Shown one piece after another: positions 10,089 through 22,700 of a stretch of DNA of 64,000 bases. Every line of letters begins with the position of its first letter. Position 1 is the stretch's first letter. A program made the position numbers and the translations under genes. Location: assembly GCF_026151205.1 (NCBI RefSeq), contig NC_087081.1:12606340-12670339 (forward strand). Reading direction: 5' to 3'. A model generated the notes under the pieces. The model had not been told where the DNA came from, made no database searches, and saw only the letters and a list, made by a program, of their open reading frames with translations. This DNA is from Bolinopsis microptera (Eukaryota; Ctenophora; Tentaculata; Lobata; Bolinopsidae).

Positions 10089-13000
10089 TCATATCGGGAC
10101 TACAGCCCTGTTGTGGTTCATGATACAGAGTCTGATAAGGTTATCAAAAGAAAGGTTGACATTCGGGTCCTCCACTGCCTGCTGCATTGCCAGTTTGCTA
10201 AGGATTGTGCTGGATCCCGTGTAGATTCCTGTTGAAATGTTTAAAAATTAGGAAATCTGATCTATTAATATTACATGTGTATTGTGTATGGTGTCAGATC
10301 AGACAATTGCTGTAAATGTCCCGTTCCAACAATACTAGTACTACCCAACTCCACTCAACTTGAACTATTCTCTACAATATCGCGCTCAGTTAAGAGCCCT
10401 CTTCAGTTTCCTAAAAGTAAATGTACTGTAAAATGACGGCGACGCCCGTGGTCACCTTCATATACACCGAGCTACTCAAAGCACTATTTGAGTGGTCATA
10501 CGTCGATTTTTAGTCGCCTGCAATTGATGATCGTCGCTCGGCCAGGAACTGGAACTATTTTTATACGGCGGTGAATCTTACTTTTGAGCTATTATGGTAT
10601 ATATAATATTGATCTAACCAATCCTAAAAAGGAAACCAAACCACACATTATGTGGGAACATTCAGAAATCTTCGAACATCAAATTAATTTTAACGTATAG
10701 TTTGAGGTAAAATAAAACTGAAAGAATCCGGGTAAAAATAGTAATACACCGGAGAGGGGGGGGGCCAATGGCATAAAATGGAGAATTACCCAAGGCCAGG
10801 GGTTTTTCCAATTTCTCCATAGAAAAAGTCTCCATTTTATGCCATTGGCCCCCAATACACCTCCTATGCGAACAGAAACTGAAACAGAAACAGAAACAGA
10901 AACTTACCCAGAGAGTTAAGAACAGCGATCCCTAAATTAGGCAGCGCAGTTCGGAGCAGTTTCCAGTAGCTGACGGAGTCTATACTTAGTTTAGTGGTCG
11001 AACTGCAAAGGGTTCCGGTTATTGTTAACATAGTAATTATCAGTATTTATACTATCATTCATTGAAAATTCATAGTTCTACAGCTTAATGCTATTTTCAC
11101 TATAACAGTGGCAAATATAAATTTCAATCTGAAATAAGTTAGAAAAAAAAACTCCACTGACATGAACTTGAAATAAGCTTCTAATTCCTGACTCAGAGTT
11201 TCTCTCTTCTCCAGGACCCAATCCCCCGGACTGAAGATCCTCAGGATCGGCTCGAAATGCTCCATAGTCTTAGGAGAGGAGAAGGTGTCCTCTGATGTCG
11301 TGGGACTGGGAAGAATGGGGTTACTTTCACTTATTCAAATATGTGCGGTATTTTATTGGTATTTTCAATTAACTTTCAGTAGAATATCATGTTACAATCT
11401 AAGCGCCGAACTTATTTGGTACTGTCGGGAAATGAGCTCAACTAGGTGTTTGGTGAGTGGTGGGATTTACACGGAGTGGGGCACCACCTTCCACCACCTT
11501 CCATACATGTCTGTTAATATGGAAATACTGTTCAATTTTTGTAGTGTACTCACTTGAAAGCGCTGAATCGGTCGAAGAAGCTGTTTCTGCCGAGGATGTT
11601 GGTTTGAAAAGAACCAGCGATGAGAGCTGTGAGACGACCTCTGAACGTCTTACAGAACTCTGTTAATTTCTCTGACTTTAGTTTGCTCTGGTCCGTAACA
11701 TCAGGATCACGTGGTCTGTCAGTCGGGCTGGTTAAACAAGGCCTTTCCTCATCCGACCTTGCTTTTTTAGTTTCCTCGCTGGAACTAGATGTTTCAGAGA
11801 GAGTGCTGGTAGAGTTAGACGAGGTCAGTATGGAGGGAGTGGAGCGGGGTGAGTCCGGGACAGCAGGTCGTGAGAAGGATGAGGAGAGGAAGGAGTGGGT
11901 GCTTAGAGAGGATAGAGACTGGGAGGAGAGGAAGGTAGGGAGGGTTGAGTAGGCAGGAGGCTGGGAAGAGAGGTTGAGACTCAGCCGCTGTGAGGTGTGG
12001 TTATTGTTGAGACCCAGCTGAGAATGAGAACTGGTGGGCAGGACAGGCAGGGGCCTGATTGGTTGTCTCATCTGGTTGAAGCTGGAGGTCTGAGAGGAGG
12101 AAGTGTCCGGCATGTTGGTACCAAGTAGACTGTAGCAGGAAGTGAGTCTCGGGAAGTTGGTACTGGAGAGAGGGTTAGTGGTGGGGACTGAACAAAAGAC
12201 CTGCCGTTGTGGGGATGTGTCAGGTGTGAGACTCGGTGAGGACTGGTTGGTAAAGCTGGATGAGGACTGGTTAGTAAGACTTGGTGAGGAATTATTCACC
12301 AGACTGGTAACGGGGAATGTGGTCCCATTACCCTGACAGCTAGTTCCGGGGGAACTGTTCATCATTAGAGCTCCCGGAGTGGAGAGCTGTAGGGAGCCTG
12401 CAGGAGCCGTCATATTATAGGGGCTCTTGAAACTAGGAGAGATGTTGGGGAGGGAGGAGAAGGAGAGAGGGGAAGTGGGGATCTTGTTAGGTGGACTTGA
12501 TAACCCCTCACCTGCAATTATCTTAGGTTAATTGGACAAGGGGGCTTAAGTTTTTTAATTATCGCCTTACTTTACGGAGCCAAATTGTTTGTGATGTAAA
12601 AAATCTTACTTCTGCTGTTTTATTGAAATTGCTTTACCTGATGCTAGGAGGTTGTTCTGGAGGGTGTTCTGGAGATTGTTCTGGATATTTGGGTCCACAC
12701 AGCTCACTTCTATTAGAGTCCGCGTCATTATCTCGTTTATCTGGTGAAATATTGAATTTCGATGCTCATTGTATTATTGTTATGAGCTGAAGGAACAGTA
12801 GTTCTTGTATTAATAGAAGTAAAAGTGAAATTAAAGCAGGAAATGATACTTCTATTATTAATATTAATTGATATTAATAATAGCAGTAAATAATACCACT
12901 AATATAAATATTATTCAATATAATAATATTTAAGAAAGCAATGTGTTACCTTGTCAGTAACGAGGCCGTGCTTAAGAGCTCTTACAATCACGCATACTGG

Positions 13001-16000
13001 AGACAGAAACTTTACCAATTTCCTGAAATAACAAAATTAACTGCAAATCATCTTACTAGATCATCATAATCTTCAAATCCTGACTTTACAAGAATATCGA
13101 AGAAATATTTAGCAATTTTAACAAAGGCTGCTGTAAGACTCACTGCAATTCGTAGTGAACTTGTTGAAGGTCGTCTAGCGTAGGTCGTAAAATGAGGAAC
13201 TCAGGAGTGTCTTTAAACTGTCTGCAGAATGACTCAATGTGTTTCCAGATTGTAAGAAGAAGCTGAAAATAGTTAGTATAATACTACTTCTTAGTTGTGA
13301 TACAGTTAGCATGCAGTGCTTTGTGAGAGTTCTAATTTAATTTAAGAGCTGCCAACTACGAGCCCTCCTTATTTGTTAGCAAGCATTAGATCATCTGGTG
13401 ACTGGTATTGTCAACAGCTTGTAAAATGCATGGTTTCAAGGCAAAATAAGAGTTTGTTTTGTGCCCGTTCATTTACCAACCTCAGCGGCTGCAACCCAGG
13501 ATAAGATATCGTTAGGTTTTACTTTAGGAGGAAGGATTGCTTTAGACAGATTCTCTCCGCCAGCTGACCACATGTGTAGATACTTCCTGCAGGAGTTGGA
13601 AACTTGGTTACAGACTTGGTTACTGACTTGGTTACTGACCTGGTTACTGACCTGGTTACTTACCTGGTTACTGACTTGGTTACTGACTTGGTTACAGATC
13701 TGGTTTCTAACCTGGTTACTGACCTGGTAACTGACCTGGTTACTGACCTGGTTACTGACTTGGTTACTGACTTGGTTACAGATCTGGTTTCTAACCTGGT
13801 TACTGACCTGGTTACTGACCTGGTTACTGACCTGGTTACTGACCTGGTTACTGACCTGGTTACTGACCTGACTACAGACTTGGTTACTGACCTGGTTACT
13901 GTAGGCTGATTGGATAACAGCTCAGTTAGCAGGAATACAAAATTGTAAGCGTTAGGAAGGCTTGATGTCAAGGACCCCACGCATGCATTCGATATCTGAG
14001 GTGGAGAGAGTTTTGTCAAGACCTTGATCATTTAGCTAAGCCTGTGGCAGCCTGCCACAAGCTTAAAAAGATGTGGAAGTCTGACCTTAGAAGAGGACTA
14101 AAGATCCGTCTATTTGTTGCTACTGTGGAGTCAATACTTCTTTATGGTTCTGAAACGTGGACGTTGACAGAGCAATTGAAGAAACGCATTGATGGCTGCT
14201 ACACTAGAATGCTAAGGATGGCACTTAACGTGGATTGGAAGCAGCGAAAAACCAACAAAGAAGTCTATGGCAACCTACCGAGAGCAACCATGAAGATCCA
14301 AGAGCGCAGGATGCGACTAGCAGGCCATATCCACCGGCACCCAGAACTAGTCGCAAACCGCTTGCTACTCTGGGAACCAACTCATGGGGTGCGGAGTAGG
14401 GGGAGACCAGCCATGACCTATGTTGATAGCCTACGAGCTGACACGGGTCTCAACGACACTGGAGAAATGGGCGGACTTAAGGCGGATAGAGTTTTATGGA
14501 GACAGCGCATCAATACTCGGACGCTGAAGCCGCCTTAAGTCAAGTAAGTCAGTGATCATTTTCAATTACTGGGATCTGAATATGGTCAATAAATGGTCAC
14601 AATTTCTAATTATTATTGATATCATATCACATCGTTTACTGAGAAAGCGAAAAAGACTCAAAAATACAAGTTAGCCCTCTACGGGCTGATATACATCCCA
14701 CACTGTAAGAGTAAAAAGGGGAGAGATTCAAATGTAATTATAACTAATTAATTAGTCGATAAGTTAATCATAACTTATATCATTGTATGATATAACATGA
14801 AATATACAACTAGTAAATACAATAGGATATAACCTGGTTAGCTAAGCTTAGAAGGACCACAATATTAGGATTCATACTTTTCAGCGTTTCAGCCATTGTG
14901 CCAATATCATCAAGTGCGGTTACACTGACTGTAGAGATTTGACACCAGGATACACCAAACTTCTGCAGTTACTTTGGTTACTATTATTATTACTTTGGTT
15001 ACTTAACTTATTATGATTACTTTTAATGTAAATAATAATCTAAACTTATCAGGTCAATTAACCAACATATTCCAATACTTCATATTCAGGATGTAAGATT
15101 GCATCAGTGCATCAAAGTTCGGACTGAATAAGCTTCAAAAATTATAATTACGTGATAGTTGATATAGTGTTACGACCTCTACTGAATGAATCACTAATCA
15201 GACGAAGAGTAATATTTGTATGTCTAACCTGGAGAGAAATGATATGTAGGCTGCCAAAACTTTGTTATCACAGACGGGGAGGGGACTGACATCTAGTAAT
15301 ATTTCCTTGTGCACGTCCACTACAGTGTCATAATACTGAAAACACGGCATTAAAAACTTTCCTTGTGTTTAGAATTTGTTTAAAATACATTGGATTTAAT
15401 TTATCAACCAGTAATTCTGTCACATGTTTGACGCATACCTTAGAATAGAGAGCCACCCCAGGAATGTTATTGATCTCAATGGTGTTGTCAATGTAGAGGT
15501 TCAAACGTTTCCCTTTCAGTATAGTGGCGAGGTCCTGGGTCTGGTATTTACTGAACACTACCTGTAGGTTAACTTAATGTAGGATAGCTTGTGTAGGATG
15601 ACTGTGGGTTAACTTAATGTAGGATAGCTTGTGTAGGATGACTGTGGGTTAACTTAATTCTAATACTGTTTTACTCTGAGGTACCCTGAGGCAACTACTT
15701 AATACCTCATAAAACGAAACTGAGTTATCATTTCAATATTTAATCATGATAAAGATAATAATTGTTGAGGATAGAGTTAAGGTATGGATGAAGTTTATGC
15801 AAAAGGATTAATTTTAAGGGTACGGATACGCTTTAAGTTTTAGTTTACCGGAAGATAAGTCTCCATAACATTCTTCATGTCCCAGACCTCCTGATAAAGG
15901 CCCCCTTTCTGTCCCTTCGTCAGACTGAGAACTGCAGGAACAGAGCTAGGTTGGGTAACTCCAGCGATAGCTAGCGCTCGTACCAACTCCTGAGCACAAA

Positions 16001-16581
16001 CACTCTGCTGCTCTAGTTTCAACTGTGGGGTATTGTTACTGGTCAGTTCCAATCACATGACAAAAAAAACAGATTTCTGATTGGTTGGTTTGGGTTATGT
16101 GGCTAAACTAAAAATATATGATTAGACATTTCTACTTTTAAATCCAAGTCATCGTCACTAACGTGTTCTATCAAAGATTCTCTACCTGTAGGTTGGGCAG
16201 GAATCTGAGATTAGATCCCACTTTTCCAGCAGCCCTTTTCTTCATCTCGTTGTGGCGTGCGGATATGAGGTGTTCCGATATTCTGCTCCCCTTCGGCTTC
16301 ACAAACGTGTCACAGTATTTACAGACCAGGGCTGATTCCGGCACCTTGATGGAACTATCTCCTAGCCCTACTAGATCCTTCCATATAACTTTCACCTGAA
16401 TAAAATCATTGTAAGACATGTAACGACATAGGATGATGATTGACGAACAGCAATTAAATTGTCCGCAAAACTTAAAACTTAAATTCTCCACTAAACCTTT
16501 AGCTAAAAGTCTTTACTTTACCTCAAATTCCTCTTCATGCTCTTTAGCGTAATCTTCTGGCAACTTTTTCTTTCTTCCCAT
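10089..16581 (-). CDS. BED-finger protein derived from a hAT transposase, 868 aa, 15 exons
   Basis: Exons (minus): 16522-16581, 16186-16395, 15849-16022, 15439-15561, 15229-15335, 14834-14924, 13892-13995, 13481-13586, 13144-13262, 12950-13022, 12638-12740, 11554-12511, 11162-11305, 10908-11002 and 10089-10228 (TGA); all phases agree. The N terminus (MGRKKKLPEDYAKEHEEEFE) leads into a BED-type zinc finger CKYCDTF...SEHLISARH (C-x2-C, H-x5-H), then a helical part resembling CGGBP1. Next come hAT RNase-H-like landmarks (LKGKRLNLYIDNTIEINN). A Ser/Thr/Asn-rich insert of about 300 aa fills the 958-bp exon. The C-terminal hAT dimerisation motif follows (DSVSYWKLLRTALPNLG, then the terminal LS..NLIRLCIMNHN). 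Many introns and no terminal inverted repeats at the gene ends argue for a settled host gene, probably a DNA-binding regulator; the target is unknown. Confidence 0.8.
10751..10853. mobile_element. 103-bp MITE with G-run end and 8-bp target duplication
   Basis: Lies in the last intron of the hAT-derived gene. Arms GGGCCAATGGCATAAAATGG and its reverse complement form a hairpin. Flanks AATACACC at 10743-10750 and 10854-10861 are an exact 8-bp direct duplication. The left end is GGAGAG followed by a G run. Confidence 0.85.
13598..13891 (-). repeat. 12-bp tandem array of a splice-donor word
   Basis: On the coding strand, units of GTCAGTAACCAG/A repeat about 24 times and make up essentially all of the intron between exons 7 and 8 of the hAT-derived gene. 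The real donor is ACCAG/GTCAGT at 13892/13891. The exon end plus donor is thus the repeat unit, and nearly every unit contains CAGGT or AAGTC. Variants ACCAAGTCTGTAACC and AGGTTAGAAACCAG also occur. Confidence 0.88.
14002..14538 (+). pseudogene. LINE fragment, C-terminal end of an RTE-like reverse transcriptase
   Basis: An open frame in an intron of the hAT-derived gene, opposite strand. Hallmarks: KIRLFVATVESILLYGSETW followed by TLTEQLKKRIDGCYTRMLRM and RRMRLAGHIHRHPE, the usual tail of RTE-type LINE polyproteins in animals. Only the extreme C terminus remains (stop at 14536-14538), the normal result of 5' truncation. No poly(A) tail or target duplication is evident. Confidence 0.85.
15562..15658 (-). 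repeat. 40-bp tandem repeat spanning a splice acceptor region
   Basis: About 2.4 copies of a 40-bp unit immediately upstream (coding strand) of exon 4 of the hAT-derived gene. Each begins with the acceptor-like TTAAGTTAACC(C/T)ACAG. The copy touching the exon at 15561 is used; the others are decoys followed by TCATCCTAC rather than exon sequence. Confidence 0.85.
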
Positions 16582-18033
16582 CGTAGCTCACGTTTATTTT
16601 TTGACTACAAGTTTCATTCCGTTACAGCGAATCAAATTCAAAATACGTGCATAAAAATAGACCAAATACTGTTCAATTAATTTTCGTTAGCCCTCCATAT
16701 TGAATTAAATTTCTAAAAAACTTCAGTTATAGTTTTTAAGATAACAAAATAACTATCACTATCAGATCCAGTAAATATCAAACGGGAAGACAAAATGAAA
16801 CAACCCTGGTTCAGATCAAAGTAAGCACATTTAATCGGATGTATGGATGACATGCTCGTCGACATATAACTATGAGTATGTTTGCTGTTACCATGACTAC
16901 AACATGACTTCAGATAAGACGACGAGTAGCTAGTCATGAGAAACATATCACTATACGATCACTCACTTTTAAATAACTTTTTAAGAAATAAAAGCGAACA
17001 TCCAGACGAGGATTAGAAACGATCAGCCTTTGATGAAACTTTTGGCCCCTAACAGCTAAGTTCTAACTGATATTAAAAGTGTCTCAAACGAGTTATTCTG
17101 CTCAATTCAATGTTTCACAGTTACCGTCGAGACTTTCTCCAACTATTTGGAACACAATTTCATAAAGAACAGGAGAAATGAGTCGGAGGATAGTCGGCTG
17201 TTTAGCTCATGCTAGAACTGAGGGTTGAGTAGCTCACAAATCGCTTGTAAAACGAATCTGAGAGCGGCAGTCCAGCTAAATGACGGAATATATCAACGTC
17301 TGGTTGTATTTTCAGAGCCTTTATAAGTGAAGACCTTATTTCTGTAGAACAGCGCTACAGGTCACGTGGTGTGACGTCACGTGACCCGCGAGGAATACCC
17401 CATAATCGGGCTCCCAGGAGCGTCTACCTTCTGGCGTGCGGCCAAAATAGTTGGGCAAGTGCAATTTATACTTTATTTTTTCAGGAGAAACATCTGTAGA
17501 AAATGATATGAGCTTTTTCGTGAACCAGAAATTGTTAATTAAAATTTCGAAAACAAAATAGTTGGGCGAATGCAATTTATACTTAATTTTTGAGGAGAAA
17601 CATTTGTAGAAGATGATATTTGATATTGATATCAGCTTCCTCCGTCCTCGTGAACCAGAAATTATTGATTAAAATTTTTGCAGAGTTCAGACCAAGAATA
17701 TGAAAAGTAAATGATTCCAATGATTGGAGAAATTGTACACAAACTATCAATTGCAGCAATTTATCAACATAAATTTTAACAAACACTACCTCACTTACAT
17801 AATAAAAAACCAACAGTAGTTTTAAGCTCGAGAGCCAGTGCCCTACAGTAAAATTACACGTTTTAAAACCGGAAGTTTGACCGTGCCCACTCGTTTTAAT
17901 AACACTCGGCACGCGTTCTCTTGCAATTATCCGAGAAAAAATACGGAATATTGAGGTACTTCCCCAACCTTGCTAGTGTATACCCTCACAGGGGGATTAG
18001 GTTAATGATTATCAATTAGTCATTATTTATTCA

Positions 18034-18320
18034 GGAGGGTGGGAGGGAGGGAGGGAGGGAGGGAGGGAGGGAGGGAGGGAGGGAGGGAGGGAGGGAGGGA
18101 GGGAGGGAGGGAGGGAGGGAGGGAGGGAGGGAGGGAGGGAGGGAGGGAGGGAGGGAGGGAGGGAGGGAGGGAGGGAGGGAGGGAGGGAGGGAGGGAGGGA
18201 GGGAGGGAGGGAGGGAGGGAGGGAGGGAGGGAGGGAGGGAGGGAGGGAGGGAGGGAGGGAGGGAGGGAGGGAGGGAGGGAGGGAGGGAGGGAGGGAGGGA
18301 GGGAGGGAGGGAGGGAGGGA
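18034..18320 (+). repeat. (GGGA)n microsatellite, about 285 bp
   Basis: An almost perfect run of GGGA tetranucleotides. The Gly-Arg-Glu open frame across it is a by-product of the repeat. Confidence 0.98.
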
Positions 18321-18326
18321 AGTATA

Positions 18327-18395
18327 TTTTTAAAGTATAATTAAATCCACTTTCTTGAGTTTTTCAAGAATATTCTGATCTGTATTCTAGCAATA
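18327..18395 (+). repeat. Copy of ACLY intron-5 segment 1768-1834
   Basis: Directly follows the GGGA array and is nearly identical to 1768-1834. The copy of another ACLY intron segment follows 55 bp later in the same order and orientation. Confidence 0.85.
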
Positions 18396-18450
18396 TCACA
18401 ATGCTGGCAAGCATTACCGTTGCTGTTATATTCACAATACTATTTACCCC

Positions 18451-18696
18451 CTATTAAAGATTTAAATTGTATCAAATGAAAGACCCCTGCTCCCATCAGT
18501 AGCTCACTTTTGTTATTCAATTTTAATATTAACTTCAAGATGGGAGGATTTGAAATTTTAATCTAGGACTGGAATACCAGCTTCTGATTGGATAACTTTA
18601 ATGATTTAGCCCCATGTCCGAGCTGTAATGTTCTTATATTAGAACTATCAGTTTTGTTCCTCAGAACTTTATAGTTCCTTCTAGCTCCAAATTCAG
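18451..18696 (+). repeat. 246-bp dispersed repeat, copy 2
   Basis: Near-identical to 3016-3261, which lies in ACLY intron 7, same orientation. Confidence 0.88.
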
Positions 18697-19712
18697 GGAG
18701 AATTCACATTAACTTCTCGGCATACAGCTTTACGTTGAGTTCATGAGTTGTTTCCAAATGAAATGTGGCAATCGATAGTTAATTGCCAGTTGTAGCCTAC
18801 CCACTACTATACCTTCAGACCCCATGATACTCCATACAGAGCTGCTCAGATCATAAATTCGCGTCAATTTCCCTGGAGATGTAATTTTGTCCCAGAAATT
18901 TCCATTTCCTTGGCGTAAAATTGGATTTAATTTTAAGCTATGAAATTTCAATAAGATTATTATAATTATGACTCCTAGCACATATGCTTTAAATTAGCAG
19001 AACTGCTCAATCTCCCTATTCACGTTTCTTTCCCTGGAGAGTGGATACGAAAGTCTTTTCCAATTTCTTAACGCAAGATTTAATAGTATTAGTACTGTAA
19101 TAAAAGTTTATATTCTATTTTATTTCATGAACTTAGAAGAATCAAGAAATTAGCACGACCCCGGACCCGGAAATAATTATATTTCCTATTAGTATTCGTG
19201 ATGGGCAATGGCCTTTTATTTTAATATATAATTGTCTCTACATAACAGAAGGGTTAAGAAAATGAAGGTTATTGCTTCATATTTACAGAACACCAATGTT
19301 TAATTTTTATTTGAATGATGTCCAATTCAAGAGTGTATGTTGCTAAGAGTATTGATGTCAAAATAAACTGTAAAAATGATATGATCGGTTCAAAATAAGA
19401 TTCAATACAATTTCTGGTTGATTTACAAATAATTTACATTTATAAAACATCTGTTGACATAATATACTAAATCATGCTCTGCAGTTTTCAAAAGAATAAA
19501 ATATGTTCTTGAGGCTTATAGTCTATCAATTGACAGAACATCTCTGAAAAAGGCAAAAGTAGATTTTGAAAACACGATGGTAAAGAAAAAAGCATGTCTC
19601 CATCCTTTTGGAATATCAGTTGAAAGACACAAATTCGCTATGAAATAAAAATGCCCAGTCCTTGACATGCCTGTTATCAATGGTTGACTTTCCAGCCCAC
19701 AGTAGGTAAAGT

Positions 19713-22700
19713 TCATGCCATATTCCGCCCAGCGTAGTGTGGGAGGTGGTACTTGTTGTAAGACAGGTAGGAAAACAATCTGAGAGAAATATCACGTGAC
19801 TTTAAATCGTAATTAAAATCTCACGTGAATTTATTGGAATTCAAATGTCACGTGACTTTATTGGAATTCTGACCAGATTCTACAAATGTTCACCACGTAC
19901 ATTAGATAATAGATATGGCCGACGGGTAGAATTAATTAGAAAAGTTACCTGTTCTCAATGGATTGTTTAGCCAGACTGTCGTTGTACTCAGCAAAGAGAG
20001 CGAGTTTAGTTTTATCTTCAATGGCGAGATCCTCGTCAACAAGCTGACACACTTTCTCGCTCAGAGACTCCTCTCCCGGCTGGTTGGGCTGGGTCAGCAG
20101 CTCTTTTATCTCTTCTCTCAGCTCCGCGAACCGGTCGTGGTACAGAATCAGACTCCACGGCTCTCTGAGGGATTTAAACCAATCAATGATCTAAGTTACC
20201 AAGATGGATTCTGGAGAGTAATTTTACTGAATCAACTGAAAATAGTGAACTTGTTAAAGTATATGAATATTTAAGTGCCCTACCTCAAGTACGCGAAGAA
20301 GTCTGTAATGAGTCCCCCATCGAACCGCTCCTCGAGTGAGTTCATGTATTGCTGATGTAAACCATAGAGTTGGCAGATGTTGCCCATCTCTATCTCCGTT
20401 TTAGACAAACACGTGATAGTTTCTACTGTGTGGTACTGGTTCAAGTGTAGTCTGAAACATATATTATACCGTACAGTAAAAAGTTATAAATCTACACTTA
20501 CAATTACATGGATTAATTTAAAATGGTGCCAAACCATTTCACTTTCTCTTTATTATTGTACCAATTAAATTTCCACTGGATTAATCTTAAAACTCAGCTG
20601 AATTAACCTACGCTCAATGCTAGTTTACCTGAAATAACCAGTCTCTTTATCCCCGGTTATCAGCTCTCTACCGTAGTTAGGGTCCATCATGGCAGTTTGT
20701 AACTCTACCAGTGGCTGTGGTTTACTAATATTCAGGTAGTGGTATCCTCCTGTCAAAGTAAAATGTTAACCGCTCTACAGTTTTCAACTCCCGGGACTCG
20801 GCTGTAAATTTCATGATCGAGCCCAAATTTTGAAGTATTGATTATTTATTTATTATTTTCAGCAGCTGAGATGTAACTTTGTTTGATATGTGGGCTACTC
20901 ATCCCGAGAAGCAGAGTAGCAAACCTGGTAATTTGGCGTAGACTTGTTTAGGTCTGACATATTTGGGGAGTTCATACTGTTCCACTTCTTCAACAGGAGG
21001 AAAGGAGGGGTCGAATATCGGCAACATTATACTTGCTAATCTCTCTCCTGGACAGTTTAAAGTTAAAGAATACATTTTTAAATCACTCTTAAGAGAAACA
21101 GACAAATCGTGAATTTTAAAAGACAGTGAATGCAACAAAAAACAAACCTATTTCTTTAGAGCAGTAGATATCGTGAGTGAACTCGTCGCAGTAAAAGGCC
21201 CGTTTGTATTTAGTGAGCGGGCCCGCGGCGTAGATAACAGGGTCGTTAGTGTGACAGTCCGTGTCAATAACCAGTCTCCCGTCAAACACAAGACAGCTGT
21301 TGTTTATACCTGGGGTCACGTGGTTTAGATCACGTGATCAGCTTATTTGTGATAGAATTACCGAGTAAAAGAAAGACTCCGTGATGAAAATGTTCTACTG
21401 AAGGCAGATAGATAAATCTAATATCAATATTTCTACGTCATACTCATATACCGAAATTGTGCTTATTAAATTAAAATGAATTAACTCAAATCAGCAAGCT
21501 GATGAACTGACCCTGGAAAGTGTCGTTGTCTATGATCTTATCCTGTAGGGTGATAAGCGAGGAGCAGGGGATTGTCTCCACAGCCCCCTGGGTAGGTGTC
21601 AGCTCTATTCCTGACAGAGCTCCCTCCTCCTCACAGCTGTATCCCGACAACACGTAGTCCCGCATTATCTTCACTCCTGTGTGGTGAGTGGTTACTGGTA
21701 AGTTGGAGTCACGTGACTTGAATACAGCGCTCTGGTTGGCTATCGAGTCTCATAAGTCTAATCCGATTCCTATTAATAATTTGGGTCCAAAAAAATGCTT
21801 ATCCGCAATTTACAAAAACAGTATACCGTCCATCAAAAACTTCTGGCAAGTACTACAGAAGTTGATAAAAACCAAACGTAGTTGCTACTTGGTATTGGTA
21901 ATGTTGAAACCTGCATCTGTCATGGAAGTCTCTACGATCTCCAGGACTTGTGGGTTGTTAAAACAGGAGACAATTGTAGGAGGTTGGACGGAGGTGATAT
22001 CTGGAATACCTGCTTCTAACAAGACTTGTATTGTGGTGTAGGATGTGAGAGACGTTCCGTAGACTGTTACTGGACCTGGAATAATGTAGAGTTTTAAAAG
22101 TGAAATTGGTAAAGTGAAATTGGTGAAGTGAAATTGATAAAATGAAGCTGTTAGAATGATGTTGTTTAAAGATCAGCAATAGCATGGTTTCATTTTTATA
22201 GAGTTCACAGGTCCTATAAGTTGCAGAGTGAAATCTTAGGTTCATCTAAAGGCATCATGTGATTTCTTCAACAGATTGCCAACCTTTTAACCGCGACCTT
22301 AAACAAACGCGAAAAGGAAATTTCTAAACAAATGAAACTATTTTTTGTAAAAGAATAGTTATACAGTTATGAATATAAATGTCATTTAAATATGACCATG
22401 ATTTTAAATAAGTAAAGGCTAACAAAAGTGAAAGCTATAAATTTGCCAAAATATCATCAAGCCAATTTTTGGTTCCAGAAATTCATAACCAATACCCATT
22501 ACGGTACCCATGATGGTATAATAATTTATAAAAACAAAGAATACTGGTTCGATTATAACAAAAGTTCAGTTTGTGGAATAAGAGGGTTCACAGTTTGTAT
22601 TTTGTGTTTCCATGTTTGTAAAGTATCTAAAAGAAGCTCAGTAGCTAGTTTGCATGTCCACTGATTTAACGAGCTAGTGAGCCCCACAATGAGTGAGCAC

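Larger units (their letters stand above)
16582..19712. other. Intergenic, 3.1 kb
   Basis: Upstream of the hAT-derived gene and downstream of CFAP61, both on the minus strand, so it should hold the promoter of the former. Contains CACGTG-rich DNA at 17361-17386 and 19791-19855. A tandem duplication of about 110 bp (about 17447-17555 and 17558-17680) shares GCAATTTATACTT and GTGAACCAGAAATT. The GGGA array and two ACLY-intron copies are listed separately. No convincing exon found. Confidence 0.55.

Noticed and set aside
11620-12336. Plus-strand open frames opposite the hAT-gene Ser/Thr-rich exon
   Set aside because: Shadows of the minus-strand low-complexity exon; no independent support.
18039-18344. 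Gly-Gly-Arg-Glu repeat protein
   Set aside because: Direct translation of the GGGA microsatellite, no flanking gene structure.
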